The notes under the pieces: generated by a model
What the model was told of the DNA's origin: nothing
Database searches by the model: none
What the model saw: the letters and a program-made list of their open reading frames with translations, nothing else
Part shown: positions 35,484-44,585 of the stretch, one piece after another
Layout of the letters: every line of letters begins with the position of its first letter
How positions within the stretch are numbered: position 1 is the first letter of the stretch
Program-made: the position numbers and the translations under genes
From: Streptomyces sp. ITFR-21
Lineage (GTDB): Bacteria > Actinomycetota > Actinomycetes > Streptomycetales > Streptomycetaceae
Direction: 5' to 3'
Assembly: GCF_031844685.1 (NCBI RefSeq)
Contig: NZ_CP134605.1
Coordinates: 4,647,001-4,711,000, forward strand
Length of the DNA stretch: 64,000 bases

Positions 35484-35485
35484 GG

Positions 35486-35977
35486 TCAGCTCACCGCCAG
35501 CGTCATCGACAGAGATCCGGCCGCGAGCTGGAGGGCTTGGTTCTGGGAGGTGGTGATGGGTGTGGCGAGGTTCCAGGCCATCAGGCACAGCCCGCTGGGC
35601 TGGCCGGCCGAGCTGGTCATTCGGGTCACCAGCGCCGCGCCGGTCACCGGGGCCGCGAGCCCGGTGGGGTCGGAGAAAGGACCGAACTGCACCAGGTCCG
35701 ACGTCGTCGCCGTCCGGTTGCCGGTCGCCGCAGCCGACCACGGAATGGGCTGCCGGGCATACCCGGTGCCGGCCGCTTCGATGCCGAGCAGGGTGGCCAT
35801 GTCCGTCTGGGTGTCGGTGACGGCCTGCGTCAGGAGCATCAGGTAGGTGGCCTTCGGCAGAGGATCTCCGGCCTGCGTCTTGGCCAGCCACTCCGCTTCC
35901 AGCGCCGTCGACCGGCCGGCGAGATGGTCCAGGGCGGAGATAGCCCCTTGCGCAGCGATAAATCCCGAGGCGGCCAT
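35486..35977 (-). CDS. Structural protein of the head module, 163 aa
   Basis: ATG at 35977 overlaps the upstream stop (TGATG). TALEAEWLAKTQAGDPLPKATYLMLLTQAV near the N-terminus is a short fibre-type sequence seen in actinophage minor proteins. The rest (VTGAALVTRMTSSAGQPSGL, LCLMAWNLATPI) is a beta fold. Exact role unknown. Confidence 0.6.
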   Translation of the reverse strand: MAASGFIAAQGAISALDHLAGRSTALEAEWLAKTQAGDPLPKATYLMLLTQAVTDTQTDMATLLGIEAAGTGYARQPIPWSAAATGNRTATTSDLVQFGPFSDPTGLAAPVTGAALVTRMTSSAGQPSGLCLMAWNLATPITTSQNQALQLAAGSLSMTLAVS

Positions 35978-36354
35978 CAGCCCGCCCCGCCCGCCTGCTG
36001 AGCCAGAAGGTCCGCGTACTCGGGCGGCTCCTCGCCCTCGGCGACCAACTCGACGAACTGGCTCATGGGGAAGGAGATGTGGTGGACCGCGAGCCGCCCC
36101 GGCAGAGCGCTGTCCAGCCACATGCACAGCACCGATTCCTCGGAGCTGTAGCCGACGCCGTAGGTCGCTGGCTCGACGACCTCCAGGACGTAGAGCTGCC
36201 GAGGATTGTCGCGATGCTCGGCGCCGGACGGACTGACGTAGTGGAAACTCTTCGTCAGCATTCCGACTCCGTCGCCGTGGTCGGAAAGCAGGCAGTACCA
36301 CGCTCCTTTCTCAGGGGAGGTACCGGTTTCCTTGAGACTGCTGGGCGCCGCCAT
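35977..36354 (-). CDS. Hypothetical head-module protein, 125 aa
   Basis: ATG at 36354 with GAGGAG upstream. Beta-rich middle (RQLYVLEVVEPATYGVGYSS, LAVHHISFPMSQFVELV) and an acidic tail. Lies between capsid and adaptor genes. No family recognised. Confidence 0.6.
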   Translation of the reverse strand: MAAPSSLKETGTSPEKGAWYCLLSDHGDGVGMLTKSFHYVSPSGAEHRDNPRQLYVLEVVEPATYGVGYSSEESVLCMWLDSALPGRLAVHHISFPMSQFVELVAEGEEPPEYADLLAQQAGGAG

Positions 36355-36373
36355 CAGGAGCACTCCTCTTCCG

Positions 36374-36766
36374 TCAGAGCCACTGCCACACGTAGCCGAG
36401 CCGGTCCAGGTGCTGCGCCACGTGCAGTGGCACTGTGTACACCTGGCCCTCCTTGAAATCGAAGTCCGTTCCCTGTCCGATCGTGACCTTTTCGAGGTCG
36501 CAGGCAATTCGGATATTCACGGTCGTTGGAGGAATATCTACAGGGCCCTCCTCCGCGGCCTCCTCAGAGACGGTCTGGATTGTGCGGCCCTTCTCGTCGA
36601 GGGCAATCGGCTCGTCGAGGCCAGCCTTCTGCTGCGCCTGGAACATGGCGATCTCGTCCTTGCGCTTCGCCAGCTCCTCAGCGTGCAGTTCGGCCAGAAT
36701 TGTCTTCTGGTTCCCGGTGTGGTCACGGGGGTTTCGCTTCGTGCGCGGATTTGTGGGCACGATCAT
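36374..36766 (-). CDS. Head-module protein, 130 aa
   Basis: ATG at 36766. A basic N-terminus (NPRTKRNPRDHTGNQKT) leads into a helix (LHAEELAKRKDEIAMFQAQQ) and a C-terminal beta domain (VNIRIACDLEKVTIG, VYTVPLHVAQHLDRLGYVW). The placement directly after the capsid gene suits a head-completion or decoration protein. Confidence 0.6.
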   Translation of the reverse strand: MIVPTNPRTKRNPRDHTGNQKTILAELHAEELAKRKDEIAMFQAQQKAGLDEPIALDEKGRTIQTVSEEAAEEGPVDIPPTTVNIRIACDLEKVTIGQGTDFDFKEGQVYTVPLHVAQHLDRLGYVWQWL

Positions 36767-36838
36767 TCTCCTAGCGAATCGAGTACTGAGTTCGGGACGG
36801 CGACGGACGTGATGCCACCGCCCCCTTACGCGAGTGGA

Positions 36839-37981
36839 TCAGTTCGTGGCGCACTGGACGACGGCGTAGTCCGTGATGAGTCCGAGTCCCCAAATCGAGT
36901 ACCAGGCCAGTGCGTGCTCACGGCCGAAGTCCAGAACACCGCCGTCGCGCAGCTCCACCGGCAGAGAGATTGCGTGGCCAGCCGCGTTGTCCCCGATGAC
37001 CAGGGCACGGTAGATGGGATTCGACGGGGCGTTCGGATTCGACGGCTGGGCATTCACGGCCGGAATGGCGGGCGTTGATCCGGATGCGCTCCGGGCGGGC
37101 TGACCGCCCCAGCTCTGGGCGGTTCCCTGCGGGATGTTCGTCCCGAGCTGCGGAGTCGCGGGCGGCGTGGTGTTGCCCTGGAATACCTGTGTGGTCTCCA
37201 CGAAGACCACGTCATTGAGGCGCCCGATTTCCCCCAGCATGAAATTTCCGGGCGCCGCGTACTGGGTGACGTGGATGAATTCGGGGTCGTCACGCAGTCG
37301 CCGGGACTGATGAGGATGGATGAATGCCACGTACGTTTCGCCGAGACGTGGGACATTGCGGCTGCTGAGCGTCTCGACTGCGTCTTTCACGAGCGCAGCC
37401 GTGAAGTAGAAACCCCCGTTGGTGGTCAGGGTTGCTTCGGAATCCGCGAACATCCCCCGGTCGTAGGGAGAAAGCGGAGTGCGCGGTGCGCCGGCCGACC
37501 AGGTGGCCATCTTGTCGTATCCGTAGAGGACCGACGGGGCGCCGAGAAGGGTATCGCGGCACATGGAGTCGAGGTATGTCGCCATGTTGCGTCCGAGAAG
37601 ACGGGCGCCGCTCGCCATGACGTCATCGAAAGACGCGTTGAGCAAAAGCTCCGTGACCGCGATGGCGAATCCGTGTTCCGCGACGGTGATGGTGATCTGC
37701 TCAGCGGAAAGCGCGTGCGTCTCCATGCGGACGCCTTCTACGAGCTGCTGGGCGCCGTCGAGGCTGCGGTATCGCATGAACGATACGGAAAGGCCCGGAG
37801 CGGTCCCAAGCTCTGTTTTCTTCACAAAAAACTGTTCGAAGCGAAGCACCGGCATCGCCTGAAACAGAATTTCCTTCGACCAGACATGCTGAATTGCTGG
37901 TGTGAGCATGCTGGAGTTCGCCGCCTGATAGGCGGTCGGGGTGGGGGAGAGAACCGGAGTTCCCGTGATTCCGCTTGCCAC
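36839..37981 (-). CDS. Major capsid protein, N4-gp56/HK97 fold, 380 aa
   Basis: GTG at 37981. The N-terminus VLRFEQFFVKKTELGTAPGL with SFMRYRSLDGAQQLVEGVRM and ITITVAEHGFAIAVTELL, and the later YVAFIHPHQSRRLRDDPEFI, match the N4-gp56 family of capsid proteins. A Pro/Ala/Ser-rich insert occupies residues 265-315. The leader carries the structured element at 37982-38034. Confidence 0.9.
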   Translation of the reverse strand: MASGITGTPVLSPTPTAYQAANSSMLTPAIQHVWSKEILFQAMPVLRFEQFFVKKTELGTAPGLSVSFMRYRSLDGAQQLVEGVRMETHALSAEQITITVAEHGFAIAVTELLLNASFDDVMASGARLLGRNMATYLDSMCRDTLLGAPSVLYGYDKMATWSAGAPRTPLSPYDRGMFADSEATLTTNGGFYFTAALVKDAVETLSSRNVPRLGETYVAFIHPHQSRRLRDDPEFIHVTQYAAPGNFMLGEIGRLNDVVFVETTQVFQGNTTPPATPQLGTNIPQGTAQSWGGQPARSASGSTPAIPAVNAQPSNPNAPSNPIYRALVIGDNAAGHAISLPVELRDGGVLDFGREHALAWYSIWGLGLITDYAVVQCATN

Positions 37982-38034
37982 GATGTACCTCTCATCCCGT
38001 CAGGGCCCCGCCGAGATGAGTGGGAATGAGAGGC
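37982..38034 (-). promoter_or_regulatory. Structured leader of the major capsid gene
   Basis: On the minus strand CCGCC and GGCGG (stem 1) flank CCTCTCATTCCC, which can pair with GGGATGAGAGG holding the Shine-Dalgarno site before the GTG. The first 29 bases match the tail-tube leader at 27 positions; the base changes keep pairing. Could delay or tune capsid translation. Confidence 0.6.
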
Positions 38035-38063
38035 GGTCTGTCTGGTTTTCTTGGTGGTCGCGG

Positions 38064-38891
38064 TCAGTCGAACATGCCGCGATTGTTGCTCTGGTTGGCC
38101 GCTGCTCCGAGAAGCTGCGACCGGTACTTCGCGAATTCGCTCATCGGCATGTTCTTGATGTCCTCGGCCGAAAGAGTCCGCGTGCCGGCCTCACCATCGG
38201 TGGGACCGTTGCCGGTGTAGCCAGTGGCGGCCACGCCCCGCATCTGCGACCGGGCGGCCTCCTGTGCCGACTGGACCGACTGGAAGATCTGGGAGGTCTT
38301 GTTCTTGAGCAGCTCGATCGACGCGTCCACCTCCTCCTGCGAGTTGCCGGCGATGAGGTCGACGAGTTCGGGAGCGATGTGGTCGCGTTCGGCGCCCGCC
38401 CGCTCCTGAATGTAGGCACGGAGAGCGTTGTACTCCGACTCCTTCGCGAGGGCCGCCCGCTCCTGCTCGCGCTCCTTCTGGAGTTCCGCGAACTTGCGCT
38501 CCCACTCTGAAGACCGCTCCTCCAGAAGGCGCTTCGCACTCATCTCGGATTCGGCCTTGGTCTTGGCCGCGTCCTGTTCGGCCTGCTGGCGCTGGGCCTC
38601 TTCGGCTTCCCGGGCCTGGCGGTCCTCGCGGAGCCGCTTCAGCTCCGCCTCCAGGGCCTCGCTGCGCTCGTCGACCTTGGTCAGGCGCGAGTACAGCTTG
38701 TCCTTCTCCTCCTGGCGGACGCGCTCCAGGTCGGCTGCTGTGAAGCGGGTTTCCTGCCCGGCGGACTGCGGCTTGGCCGGCTCCTGGACGGTAACCGTCC
38801 CCTCGGGGGTGACGGCGGTACCTGTCGCGGGGCCGCCCGGCGTGCCGGGGGTCGTCTCCTGCGGACCGTTGGGTGCGGGGTTTGGTGCCAC
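38064..38891 (-). CDS. Capsid scaffold protein, 275 aa
   Basis: GTG at 38891. A long helical, charge-dense region (residues 55-165: LERVRQEEKDKLYSRL, LEAELKRLREDRQAREAEEA, ERKFAELQKEREQERAAL) is flanked by a Pro/Thr-rich N-terminus and a C-terminus ending in NNRGMFD. This is the usual makeup of scaffold proteins, which lie between portal and capsid genes. No protease domain is visible. Confidence 0.8.
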   Translation of the reverse strand: MAPNPAPNGPQETTPGTPGGPATGTAVTPEGTVTVQEPAKPQSAGQETRFTAADLERVRQEEKDKLYSRLTKVDERSEALEAELKRLREDRQAREAEEAQRQQAEQDAAKTKAESEMSAKRLLEERSSEWERKFAELQKEREQERAALAKESEYNALRAYIQERAGAERDHIAPELVDLIAGNSQEEVDASIELLKNKTSQIFQSVQSAQEAARSQMRGVAATGYTGNGPTDGEAGTRTLSAEDIKNMPMSEFAKYRSQLLGAAANQSNNRGMFD

Positions 38892-38945
38892 GGTGGTTCA
38901 CTCCAGGCTGGTGAAGCCGCCTGAACGAGTAGGAATGATTGGCGG
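38892..38945 (-). promoter_or_regulatory. Structured leader of the scaffold gene (third copy)
   Basis: CCGCC...GGCGG stem 1 is kept with a 19-nt loop. The anti-SD TCATTCC can pair (one wobble) with GGAGTGA just before the GTG. More divergent than the capsid and tube copies, but it keeps both pairings. Confidence 0.5.
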
Positions 38946-38950
38946 GCAGT

Positions 38951-40671
38951 TCAGTCGTTTTCCGGGTTCCGTCGCTGGGCCAATTTGGTGCCCTTCGACA
39001 GCGTCACGAGTTCACTCAAAACCGATTCGGTGTCCTTGCCTTGACCCACTCCCGGTACTCCGGGAAGCGGGCCAGCGCTTGTCGCTCCTGCGTTTCCGGA
39101 CCCCGAGGAGCCAGAAGCGGCAGGTGCAGGAGGCGGGCTTTCCACACCTTCCGGCGGCAATCCCGTCTTGCGCAAGATAGCTGAGGCGATTTGCGCCTTG
39201 ATATATTCGAGCGCGCCGTCTTCCTTAGCCTCGGTCAGCCGCTCGTCGAAGATCTCCTGCATCTTTTCGCCGGGGAAGGTCTCCCCGAGGTCTCGTAGTG
39301 CACCGCGCTTCGATTCCAGACCCAATGCGAGCTTGGCTTGGACCTCATTGAGCTTGACCAGAACATCGACTGGGAGCGGAGGCGGCCAGTCGACTGTGGT
39401 GTTGTAGACCCCGAGGTCGCGGGGGTCGATCACGAGCGGCTGGTCGTCGGACACGCGGATGCCCTGGGTGTTCGGGTCGTAGACACGGCACTCGGGCTCG
39501 TACAGGAAGAGAGTGCGCAGGACGAGTTCGTTAATACGGCGCAGCCCGTGGGTGTAATTCGTCTGCTTGAGGCTGTAGCGCTGCATAAGCGGGAAGAACT
39601 GAATACTCAGGGCCACCCCGCTCGTGTTCGAGATCGCCTGGGCCTGGCCGAGTGCGGTCTCGGGAACACCAGTCAACTCGTGCATGGCCCGCTTGATCAG
39701 CTCCAGGTAAGCGAGAGGGCCGTTCAGGTCGACCCCGTTTTCCAGGTTGAAAACGTTCGCGTCCTTGGGCAACCCACCCCAAATTTTGCGGGCACCCTTT
39801 TCCAGATGGCTTGCCTTCGCACCGGTGATGATGGTGACGGGAGCCGCGTGGTAGTTGACGATGTCGCTGATCTCCGTGCACTTCTCGTTGTACTCACGAT
39901 TCAGCGGGATCAGGTCAACGATGTCTGAGAGGCCCCACGGCGAACCGGATATCTCGATGTTCCTGATATGCACGATGGGGATGGTGCCGAGCGGATTCTC
40001 CCTGGCGTCGAGAAGCTCGTCGTTTACGTACTCCTCGATGTATTCATCCGTGATGATCTCGGTGTACGTGTAGACGGCGCGCGTGCCCTCCAGGGAAGTA
40101 CCCCAAAACTTGTATTTGATCTTAAACCGGAGGAGTCGATAATCGGTCCCGGTCATGTGGGTGATATTCCGGAAAACACTGTGCAGCGTTTAGCGGAAGA
40201 ATCCTCACGCGACCGGGATGCTCGTTTCCTGCCGAGTCGTACCAAGCGGGTTCGTATGCGACTTTGACGAAGCAGTCTCCTGCGACGGAGCCGTTCTCCC
40301 CCATCTGCCAGAGCGTGGACTTCTTGTCGTTGTCCACGGTCCATACCCGGTCCAGCAGGGCCGGGACGATGTGCTCGTAACGCTTCTCCGACTGGAAGTG
40401 GACGCCCCTGCCGAAGGTGAAGTTCGTGATGTACCGGCTCAACGCGCCCGTGTAGTTGATAGTGATGTTGGGCTCGCCGGCTTCGCGCTTGTACGCCCAG
40501 TGGTAGCCGAGGTACCAAGCCCAGTGATTCGAGTACCGCGTCAAGCGGGGGCCGTGGACGTCATAATTCGAACTCCTCGTCCGCCAACTCGACGAGGCCG
40601 AGCGGAGAGACACTGATGGAGAGGTCGCTGGCTGCGGCTCGCATGCTGGGGGATGCAAAGGCGATCGACAT
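38951..40671 (-). pseudogene. Portal protein gene, broken by frameshifts
   Basis: The portal is spread over several frames. An ATG at 40671 after AGGAGG opens SIAFASPSMRAAASDLSI (stop 40561). The next part lies in another frame from about 40530 to 40122 (YSNHWAWYLGYHWAYKREAG, VRILPLNAAQCFPEYHPHD). The rest, from about 40156 to 38951, is in a third (RLLRFKIKYKFWGTS, NPLGTIPIVHIRN, SPWGLSDIVDLIPLNREYNE). Each piece reads as portal protein; no single frame is intact. Real decay, recoding or sequencing error (a CCCCC run lies at one break) are all possible. Confidence 0.7.
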
Positions 40672-40722
40672 GGGCATCACCTCCTTTCCGAATGTGCGAT
40701 GGACGCTCTGCGTTGTCCGGGA

Positions 40723-41430
40723 TCAGATAAGTGCCAGTTGAGGCACCGTGGGCCCGGTCCAGGGCAGAGCCATCAGGTACATGCGCGGACTGAGTTCCTG
40801 TGTCTGGATCGCCTTCGAGGACGCGGCGGCGCCGTAGATATCGAGGGAGATTCCGACCCGCACGCTCTTGCCAGCCTCGACGGTCTCGATGAAATGGAGG
40901 TGCATGGTCTGGTCGGTTCCGTTGGCGATGAACTGATTGCGGTCCACGTAGGTGGTGGCGCCGTCGGCACGGAGCTGAATACGGGCGCGCACTGCGGCGG
41001 CGGTGGTGTCCGTCCAGCCGACCGAGATGGTGGAGTGCGCGATCAGAAGCCTTCGCTCCGTGAAGGTGGGCACCTGGTACGAGTGGACGAGCGTCGGCGT
41101 CTTGACGTTGCCGGCCAGGGAGAAGAGGGCCGTCCGCGACGTCGCCACAGCCCACGGGGCGGCGCTGAGAGCCGTGATCTGCCCCTGCATCGTGGTGATC
41201 GCGGACTGCTGTGAGGACTGGGTGCTGTTCAGCGATCCAATGGAAGCCGACGCCTCGATCAGGGAGGGGCTGAGCGGCCCCGTGGGCGCCGTAGCCCCAC
41301 CGATCACGTTCTTGAGAAGCGTGTCGATGGGGTCGGCGACAGCCGCCAGGTCCACCGGGATATCCGGCGTCTTGCCCTCGGTGGGAATGGGGATCTTCCC
41401 CCATGGCGTGCTCTGGCCGGGATTTGTCAT
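40723..41430 (-). CDS. Structural protein with fibre-head-like C-terminus, 235 aa
   Basis: ATG at 41430 overlaps the upstream stop (TGATG). Residues 70-90 are a Gln/Ser-rich helix (TQSSQQSAITTMQGQITAL); the C-terminal half is a beta-sandwich (HSYQVPTFTERRLLIAHSTI, AVRARIQLRADGATTYVDRN). Encoded between terminase and portal. Function unknown; probably a virion decoration. Confidence 0.65.
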   Translation of the reverse strand: MTNPGQSTPWGKIPIPTEGKTPDIPVDLAAVADPIDTLLKNVIGGATAPTGPLSPSLIEASASIGSLNSTQSSQQSAITTMQGQITALSAAPWAVATSRTALFSLAGNVKTPTLVHSYQVPTFTERRLLIAHSTISVGWTDTTAAAVRARIQLRADGATTYVDRNQFIANGTDQTMHLHFIETVEAGKSVRVGISLDIYGAAASSKAIQTQELSPRMYLMALPWTGPTVPQLALI

Positions 41431-41825
41431 CAGTCGACCCGAGCGTAATTCCGACGCTGGCTGTGGCCTTCGCCACGGTTCACCTGCGAGTAGGACTGGG
41501 CGGGCTCGGAAGCGCCCTGCGCCATTTCCTGGATGAAGGTCGGGGCCTCCGGCCAGCTCGCGGACCCGACGTGCGCACGCTCGCGCATCGTCTCCTCCGG
41601 CGACTTCTCGAAAACGTTCATGTTGTGATTCATTCGGCCGGCGGGGGTCTGGTACCCCTGCATGACTCCCTTGCCGAACTCGTTCGGGATATCCGTGTCG
41701 GTCGAAACCCCTTCCTGGAAACGGAGGGGGCCGCGCCGCGCGGTGTTCTCTGCGTGCTTCGTCTCGTAGAAGCGGTCTGCGGACTCCTGGAATGCGGGGT
41801 CCGGGGCAAGCGGGCTGTTCGCCAT
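41430..41825 (-). CDS. Hypothetical head-packaging region protein, 131 aa
   Basis: ATG at 41825 with GGGAGG upstream. Mostly polar and extended (PAFQESADRFYETKHAENTA, GMQGY-like MQGYQTPAGRMNHNMNVFE), without predicted membrane or catalytic motifs. Lies directly after the terminase gene. No small terminase signature is seen. Confidence 0.6.
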   Translation of the reverse strand: MANSPLAPDPAFQESADRFYETKHAENTARRGPLRFQEGVSTDTDIPNEFGKGVMQGYQTPAGRMNHNMNVFEKSPEETMRERAHVGSASWPEAPTFIQEMAQGASEPAQSYSQVNRGEGHSQRRNYARVD

Positions 41826-41893
41826 GGTGTGCCTCCCGGCGATGAGACGTCTCACCAGGACGCTACGGGCGTGTTTTTGTGACCCGATAATTG

Positions 41894-43447
41894 CTACCAG
41901 GGGGCGTTGTGCATTTCGACCTCGGGCATGGTGAGGTCCGCCGTCAAGTACAGGGCGTTGGAGAGTGAGTCAACGTAGTCGTCGTGGGCTGCATCCACTT
42001 CGGGGGCGGCGACGATGATGTGGGGCCCCTGATAGTTCAACTCGGCGTCTTCCATCTGCTGCCTGAAATTGCGCCAGTTCTTGGTGGCCCGTGTCTTGGC
42101 GTGTGCCGGCCACACGACCAAGCCCTTGGACATGAGGTCCATCATGTGAGCCCAGCGCCTGGTCTGACTGGTTCTGTCGCTCTTGAGGTCCAGGATCTGG
42201 GCGTATGGCATCAGGACGCGCAGCCGGCTCGCAACGACGTCACCGAGACCGCCGGAGTCGATCCCGATAGCGAATACGCTGTAGTGATTCAGGAACTCCA
42301 CGATCCTGTAGTACTGGGTCTCCCAGTCCATGCCCTGAAGGTCCAGCCAGTTCAGCACGCGGTGCTCGAAGTTCCCGTACTCGTCCGGGTAATCCCAGTT
42401 GACCCAGCAGACCGTGACAATGGTGGAGTCCGTTTTCCGGGCAGGGTCGATGCCGACAACGACAGGGGAGCGATGCCATTCCTGGACCGCACGCATGGAC
42501 GTGTCACCGAGGGCGTCGAAACGGTCGCTCGTGACGAGCATGCCCTTGTCAAGGAGCCAGACCAGCCGGTAAGAAAGTTTGAATTCGTCGGACTCTTCGC
42601 CGAGCCGGTCCATCTCGCTCTGCACGAACTTCTTGTAACGCGGGACATGCTTCGCAACCGTCTTCCAGTCGACCTGGAAGTGATCCTGTCTGCGGCCCTT
42701 CCTGGTGGCATTCCGGCGGTTCTTCTGGATCTGCTCGTAGAACCCCGACTTCGTGTAGGTGGGGGTCCCCGTCATCACCATCAGGCCGGCGGTGCTGGCA
42801 AGCATCGGTCCGATGCTTTTGTTGAGCACCTTTTCGTCGGCGGCCTGGGCTTCATCAATGACGACGAGGTGGTATGTCTGGCCCTCGATCATGGCCTTCG
42901 GGTGTGCCGTTTGTTTCCGGATCAGGCTGCCGCAGCGCTTGAGGTGCAGAACCTTTCCGCGCGCCACCAGCTTCTCGTCGATCTCTGGATCGGCGAGTAT
43001 GTCTGCCGCTCTTTCGGAGGTCAGCCGGCCGACGATACGAGAGAAGAGCGTCTCGCTCATTTCGTCGGTGGGAGCAAAGACGCCGACCCACAGTCCCTCG
43101 CGGAATTTTCCCAACAGGTCGGGAAAGACCTGCGCAAGCCTCGGCAGCATGATGGCCGCACCGGAAATGACGTCCGCGACGGTTTCCGACTTCCCGCTCT
43201 GGCGTGACCACAGCGCGGTCAGCTTCGCGGAGTCCTCAAGGATCAAGGACTCCAAGATGCGTCGGGCGAAAGGGAGTTGGTACGGCCGCAGGGGGTGCCC
43301 GCTCAGCTCGTCGATGACGATGATGATCTTGTCGATGATGTCCGAGACGAGCGCCGCGTCGGTGGTGGCGCTATCCGGCACGGCCTCTGGCTCCTCGGGC
43401 AGGCCAAGGGTCAGCTCGTGCTCGGTAGCGTCCAGCGGCGTCCCCAT
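41894..43447 (-). CDS. terL: Large terminase subunit, 517 aa
   Basis: DNA-packaging ATPase/nuclease. Walker A WSRQSGKSETV (residues 81-91), Walker B HLVVIDEAQ near residue 196, coupling motif MVMTGTPTYT near residue 226, and nuclease motifs GIDPARKTDST (residue 345) and FAIGIDSGGLGD (residue 412). ATG at 43447, first gene of the virion operon. No small-subunit gene is recognised upstream. Confidence 0.9.
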   Translation of the reverse strand: MGTPLDATEHELTLGLPEEPEAVPDSATTDAALVSDIIDKIIIVIDELSGHPLRPYQLPFARRILESLILEDSAKLTALWSRQSGKSETVADVISGAAIMLPRLAQVFPDLLGKFREGLWVGVFAPTDEMSETLFSRIVGRLTSERAADILADPEIDEKLVARGKVLHLKRCGSLIRKQTAHPKAMIEGQTYHLVVIDEAQAADEKVLNKSIGPMLASTAGLMVMTGTPTYTKSGFYEQIQKNRRNATRKGRRQDHFQVDWKTVAKHVPRYKKFVQSEMDRLGEESDEFKLSYRLVWLLDKGMLVTSDRFDALGDTSMRAVQEWHRSPVVVGIDPARKTDSTIVTVCWVNWDYPDEYGNFEHRVLNWLDLQGMDWETQYYRIVEFLNHYSVFAIGIDSGGLGDVVASRLRVLMPYAQILDLKSDRTSQTRRWAHMMDLMSKGLVVWPAHAKTRATKNWRNFRQQMEDAELNYQGPHIIVAAPEVDAAHDDYVDSLSNALYLTADLTMPEVEMHNAPW

Positions 43448-43498
43448 CCGCTGAAACTAAAGTCGGACAATATGGGACGAATAATCCTGATCACGCAA

Positions 43499-43531
43499 CA
43501 ATGCAAGGTAGCTCACTGCTACCTGTGCGTT
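43499..43531. promoter_or_regulatory. Palindromic element between terminase and integrase (copy A)
   Basis: AGGTAGC and GCTACCT face each other across TCACT, within the 103-nt divergent gap between terL and int. The reverse complement shares AACGCAC, GGTAG and AGCTACCTTGC with a copy at 63002-63033. Candidate operator or recombinase arm site. Confidence 0.55.
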
Positions 43532-43550
43532 GTCACGCTAGGGTGCCCTC

Positions 43551-44570
43551 ATGTCTACGATGCCGACCTGGGCCGACCGCGCCCGCCGCGCCAGCACGAC
43601 TGAGATCGACCTCGCGACCTTCGACGAGCGCTGGGCGAAGACTCACAGCAGCGGCGAGACCTTCCGGAAGTACCGGGGCTACGCCGACCTCTTCATGGAG
43701 TGGGCCACCCGCTACACCGACTACTCCGGCATCGACATCCTCAAGGAGGCCGGCCTGCCCGAGCTGGAGGACTACTTCGACTACCTCACCTCGGAGCACT
43801 GGGACGGCCACCCCGGGCCATGCGTCAGTGAATGTGGCTCCCTGCCGTACGAAGTGCCGAGCCTCAAGGCGAAGTACGACGCGCTCAGCAGCTATTTCGG
43901 GTACGCCATCACCCACCAGCTCCGGGGCACCAACCCCGTCAAGGGCATCAAGCTCGACCCCCGTGCCCGCAAGAAGAGGATGATCCTGCTGCCGTGGGAG
44001 ATCCACGACATCGTCGCGGCGGCCCGTGAGGAGTCCATCCGGGCGGCGGTCACGACCGGGTTCTTCTTCGGTCCTGGCGTGCGCTGCGAAGAAGTCGAGC
44101 GGATCGACGTCGAGAACTTCTACCAGGTCCCCCGGGGGCGCATGCTGCGGTTCCGCCGCAAGGGCAAGAACCGCTGGCAGGACATCGACGTCCCCCGCCC
44201 ACTGAACCCGCTGATCGACGAACTCCTCGGCGGACGCACCAGCGGCCCCCTCATCATGTCCACGGGTCGGCGCACGCGGAACAAGGACACTGGCGCGCTG
44301 GAGCACACCCGCCTGGATTCCTCCGGTCTGTGGCGGATGGTCAAAAAGGCCGGCGAGCGCTGCGGCCTGAATGTCTCGCCCCACGACGGCCGCGCCACGT
44401 CTATCACCCTGTCCCTGGTGGACCCTGCGCAGCCGTCCGTCGACCGCGTCATGACCTTCTACGACCACCACGACCTGGCCGTGACCCTCGGCTACCGAAA
44501 TGCCGCTCGGCTGCCGTCCGGCTTCCACCGGAATCCGTACGGCATCGACTGGAGGACACAGGCGCCGTAA
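43551..44570 (+). CDS. int: Tyrosine integrase, 339 aa
   Basis: An N-terminal SAM-like arm/core-binding domain (residues 20-130: FRKYRGYADLFMEWATRYTD) precedes the catalytic domain. The active site can be followed: Arg in GVRCEEVERIDVEN, Lys in RFRRKGKNRW, HxxR in SPHDGRATS, and a late His in DHHDLAVTLGYRN. The Tyr nucleophile is less clear (YRN or NPYGIDW). Divergent from terL, as in temperate phages. Makes integration and excision. Confidence 0.85.
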   Translation: MSTMPTWADRARRASTTEIDLATFDERWAKTHSSGETFRKYRGYADLFMEWATRYTDYSGIDILKEAGLPELEDYFDYLTSEHWDGHPGPCVSECGSLPYEVPSLKAKYDALSSYFGYAITHQLRGTNPVKGIKLDPRARKKRMILLPWEIHDIVAAAREESIRAAVTTGFFFGPGVRCEEVERIDVENFYQVPRGRMLRFRRKGKNRWQDIDVPRPLNPLIDELLGGRTSGPLIMSTGRRTRNKDTGALEHTRLDSSGLWRMVKKAGERCGLNVSPHDGRATSITLSLVDPAQPSVDRVMTFYDHHDLAVTLGYRNAARLPSGFHRNPYGIDWRTQAP

Positions 44571-44585
44571 CTGAATATCACCGAG

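Noticed and set aside
10143..43447. Extracellular contractile injection system or R-type tailocin from the start
   Set aside because: Terminase, capsid, scaffold, portal remnants and connectors show it derives from a full phage; tailocin-like use is only a possible later state.
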